A stretch of 64,000 nt of DNA from positions 19,115,501 to 19,179,500 of the forward strand of contig NC_053413.1 in the NCBI RefSeq assembly GCF_016859285.1, given 5' to 3'. The notes beneath the pieces are model-generated. The model was not told the DNA's origin. It was given only the letters and a program-made list of their open reading frames with translations, and ran no database searches. Position numbers and translations under genes: made by a program. The number at the start of each line of letters is the position of its first letter. Position 1 is the stretch's first letter. This DNA is from Xiphias gladius (taxonomy: Eukaryota > Chordata > Actinopteri > Istiophoriformes > Xiphiidae). Below are positions 59,127 through 64,000 of this stretch, in pieces.

Positions 59127-59645
59127 GGTTCCCAACATTTTTGGCCTGTGGCCCCTAACAAAAAAGCAGTGTCTAGTTGGGGCCCCTTGTCACATGTCAG
59201 GTGTCTATGAGTTGTTAGCAATTCCACTAAAGAGAGATTCCCCTCTAAACTTCTCAGATTGTTTCATTTAGAGCTGCAACAAGTAGCTGATTAGTCCATT
59301 ATGTCGATATACAGAAAATCAATAAGCAACTATTTGATAATCAAACTATTAGTTGAATCTTTTTTTTTTTTTTAAACGCCCATTTTTTTCTGGTTGTAGC
59401 TTCTCAAATGTGAGGATTTGAGTCCTTTCTTTGTCATATATGATGGTAAACTGAATACCTTTGGGTTTTGCTCAGCTGTTCAGACAAAACTAAAACAGTC
59501 CCCTTCGGCACTGCTGTTTTTTACTATTTTCTGACATATTATTGACAAAATAACTGATCGAATACTAGAGAAAATAATTGTTAGATTAATCGATAATAAA
59601 ATAATTGTTTGGAGGCAGCCTGACCCCTAGGTTGGGCACCACGCG
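59127..59645. mobile_element. hAT-like element (TTGGTTCCCAAC ends) nested in the Tol2-like element
   Basis: Left end ATTGGTTCCCAACATTTTTG and right end, reversed, GTGGTGCCCAACCTAGGGGT. Contains CTAAACTTCTCAGATTGTTTC, which also occurs (reversed) in 13,032-13,368. It is itself split by the repeat at 59,272. Confidence 0.65.
59272..59615 (+). repeat. GCTGCAAC-type teleost repeat, innermost of the nest
   Basis: Starts GAGCTGCAACAAGTAGCTGATTAGTCC, contains GTAGCTTCTCAAATGTGAGG, TTTGTCATATATGATGGTAA and ends ATTAATCGATAATAAAATAATTG. Most complete plus-strand copy of the family seen five times here. Confidence 0.7.
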
Positions 59646-59880
59646 ATACCTTACTGAATTTAAATAGCTCCGCCTCGATGAGCTACAACAGTAAAATACT
59701 ACTCATGCAGTGTTGCATCAGTAACAATCTAATAATGTTATAATAATTTATCAGTCGCAGGAGCCATTGCCCTGCCATCTACAGGACAAGCGCTTTTGCT
59801 TTTAATATTTTAGGTATGCTTCTGTACTTAAGCAGTATTGTGACGTTTACTTAAGTACCTGAATACTTCTTCTCCCACAG

Positions 59881-60350
59881 ATAACTTAGCTGTGCAGCCC
59901 TCGAAACTGATTTATTAATCTTTGATAAAGCCATTGGTTGAAATTTATGGAGTTTTTGTGAAAGCTGCCTTATCAAGTGGTACCAATTAATCTGGAGGGG
60001 TAAATCTTACATTGTGACTCATACTTAGAGTCAGAGTATAAGCAGCTTTACTGGCAAAGTATGTTGTTGCATACAAGGAATGTGACTCCGGATTCTAATG
60101 GCTCTCCGTGTATTTACACACAGGACACGGTACCAATAACAATGTCCAGGAGGATACGCATGGACATGCAGCAGAAACATGGACAACAAAGCTGAGCAAA
60201 GATAAAAGAACATGAACATATGACTATGATGTACGAGCCAGAAGTTGAAAATATAAAAAACAATAAAAATCGAAAATTGAAAAAAGAATGAAAACGAAAC
60301 TCAAAGTCCCGTTCAACGCCATCATATCTGCAGTGGAGGTGTAACAAAGA
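59881..60350. other. Intergenic DNA upstream of CHMP5
   Basis: Contains the second copy of a 19-base direct repeat (59,976-59,994) that also lies just left of the nested transposons. No gene recognised; minus-strand open frames at 60,031-60,419 have no family signature. Confidence 0.5.
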
Positions 60351-60354
60351 CTGC

Positions 60355-60605
60355 TGATGAATGCAGTGTCTATGGGGACAATGGCTTCTCACTACGGCTG
60401 CAGTTCCTCTGCTCGCCACACGGGGAAAGAAGTACGTCTAAACCCTCATTGGCCACAGCTGTTTACGCCAACGAATAGGAAGCCTTTGCCTCCCAACGGT
60501 TGCTTCCGGGTTGTCTTAGGAAGAAATCCTCTCGAATTTGAAGCTTGTTTTTATCTTCTCAGAAAAAAACAGCTAAAAGCTAAGTGTCCATAAAACGTTT
60601 AGAAA
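60355..60605 (+). promoter_or_regulatory. chmp5: CHMP5 promoter and 5' UTR region
   Basis: GC and CpG rise just before the start codon. A CCAAT-type sequence read on the minus strand (CTCATTGGCCAC, 60,446-60,457) is near. In mammals CHMP5 shares a bidirectional promoter with BAG1, but no BAG1-like exon is visible on the minus strand here. Confidence 0.45.
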
Positions 60606-63294
<2,689 letters not shown>

Positions 63295-64000
63295 GTAACA
63301 GTCTACAGGGCACAGGGATCAATGTAACTGCCATTTTACTCCAGGCACAGATTATGGCATTGAAAACATGTTGAAGTGAAATCAGAAATGATTATTGTAG
63401 TTTTTTTTTTTAAGTTCTTTACATTATTTTTGTGTCATATTTTTCAAACCATACCATAGCTTTTTAGGTTTTCCCCACCTTTGAGACAGCCACTTGTTTC
63501 ATCTTCATCAATATCATCATATTTTTTTCATTATCTCTGTGATTGTTTTGCATTTTGTATTATTTTGTTCATATCTATTTGATGCTTTTTACTTTTTTTA
63601 GCCTTTTGTTCATGAAACACTTGGTAAAAATTGTTTTTAAAGGTGCTAGACTATATAAATAAATGCTTAGATTCACCCAATGTTGGGAAGCTCCAACATC
63701 TTAGAATTAAGACTACTAAATTCAGTGATCCTTTCATGATGTCTCTTGGTGCTTATTGGTTTTCACCTAACATTCGGCCACTCAGTTCAACTGCTTCTCA
63801 TTGCACGGATGTCATCTTAGTAGGTAGACATGGGAATACTAAAGTCAGGATTTGGTTATGTGCTAAGAGAAGTTAGTCCTCTGATTCCCAACATGAACGC
63901 ACAACAGAAAACCTCTTGAATTAATTTATTATTAACCTGCTCTTGCAGCTGCACTTCTATGTAACAGCTCAGGTATTCTGACAGTGTTGTTGTTGACTGT
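63295..64000. other. chmp5: CHMP5 last intron, incomplete
   Basis: AT-rich intronic DNA after donor GTAACA. The open frame 63,631-63,876 shows no CHMP5-like or other recognisable residues. A DNA stretch encoding the expected Asp/Gly-rich terminal exon was not seen. Confidence 0.6.

Larger units (their letters stand above)
58916..59880. mobile_element. Tol2-like hAT element, outer member of a three-level nest
   Basis: Left end CAGTGGTGTAAAGTAACTAA followed by GTAAATGTACTCGAGTACTGCACTTAAGTAC closely resembles Tol2-type termini. The right end TTACTTAAGTACCTGAATAC and TTCTTCTCCCACAG is the reversed counterpart. The inner part at about 59,668-59,740 (TAGCTCCGCCTCGATGAGCTAC) is the reverse of sequence inside 12,149-12,606 and 12,704-13,608. 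It is interrupted from 59,127 to 59,645. Confidence 0.75.

Noticed and set aside
60031..60419. Minus-strand open frame as a BAG1 partner of CHMP5
   Set aside because: Residues show no BAG or ubiquitin-like domain and no splice donor was found; position alone is not evidence.

Overview
This window is nuclear DNA of a vertebrate, almost certainly a ray-finned (teleost) fish and probably a percomorph. The coding exons are short, carry GT-AG introns and match vertebrate families closely. The non-coding DNA is AT-rich and full of CA/TG microsatellites and of dispersed repeats typical of teleosts (hAT/Tol2-like miniature elements, Tc1-like and Ty3/gypsy-like remnants, tRNA-SINE-like units). There are no bacterial-style operons, CRISPR arrays or phage features. 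Species cannot be named from the sequence alone.

Layout, left to right. (1) 1-5,200: 5' part of RGS20 on the minus strand. It has three coding exons, including a cysteine-string exon that is easily missed because it is read antisense. The last coding exon lies beyond the left edge, and a CpG-rich tract at 3,650-5,170 is the likely promoter. An unassigned 99-codon minus-strand exon candidate at 10,530-10,826 is phase-compatible with RGS20. (2) 13,750-38,690: ATP6V1H (V-ATPase subunit H), complete on the plus strand. Thirteen coding exons give 484 codons, all junctions are in phase, and there is a CpG-type promoter and a polyadenylation signal. (3) 38,690-48,300: intergenic DNA with a decayed Tc1-like transposon and several smaller repeats. 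(4) 48,500-56,010: OPRK1 (kappa-type opioid receptor), complete on the plus strand. Three coding exons give 378 codons, with a separate 5' untranslated exon and a decayed gypsy-like element in the first coding intron. (5) 56,010-60,350: repeat-rich intergenic DNA including three nested transposons. (6) 60,606-63,294: CHMP5 (ESCRT-III subunit), plus strand. Seven coding exons (204 codons) are present and the last exon lies beyond the right edge.

RGS20, ATP6V1H and OPRK1 are also neighbours on human chromosome 8q11, so this is an ancient linkage block. CHMP5 is on human 9p13 and its position here next to OPRK1 looks like a fish-lineage arrangement. The genes are not functionally coupled in the manner of an operon. 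They serve G-protein signalling (OPRK1 couples to Gi/o; RGS20 accelerates GTP hydrolysis on Gi/z alpha subunits) and endolysosomal function (V-ATPase, ESCRT-III). I see no new multi-gene system. The observations most worth checking are the orphan 99-codon exon, the mu-like and acidic substitutions in the OPRK1 binding pocket, the inverted E-box at the ATP6V1H promoter, and the nested hAT elements with recognisable target duplications.
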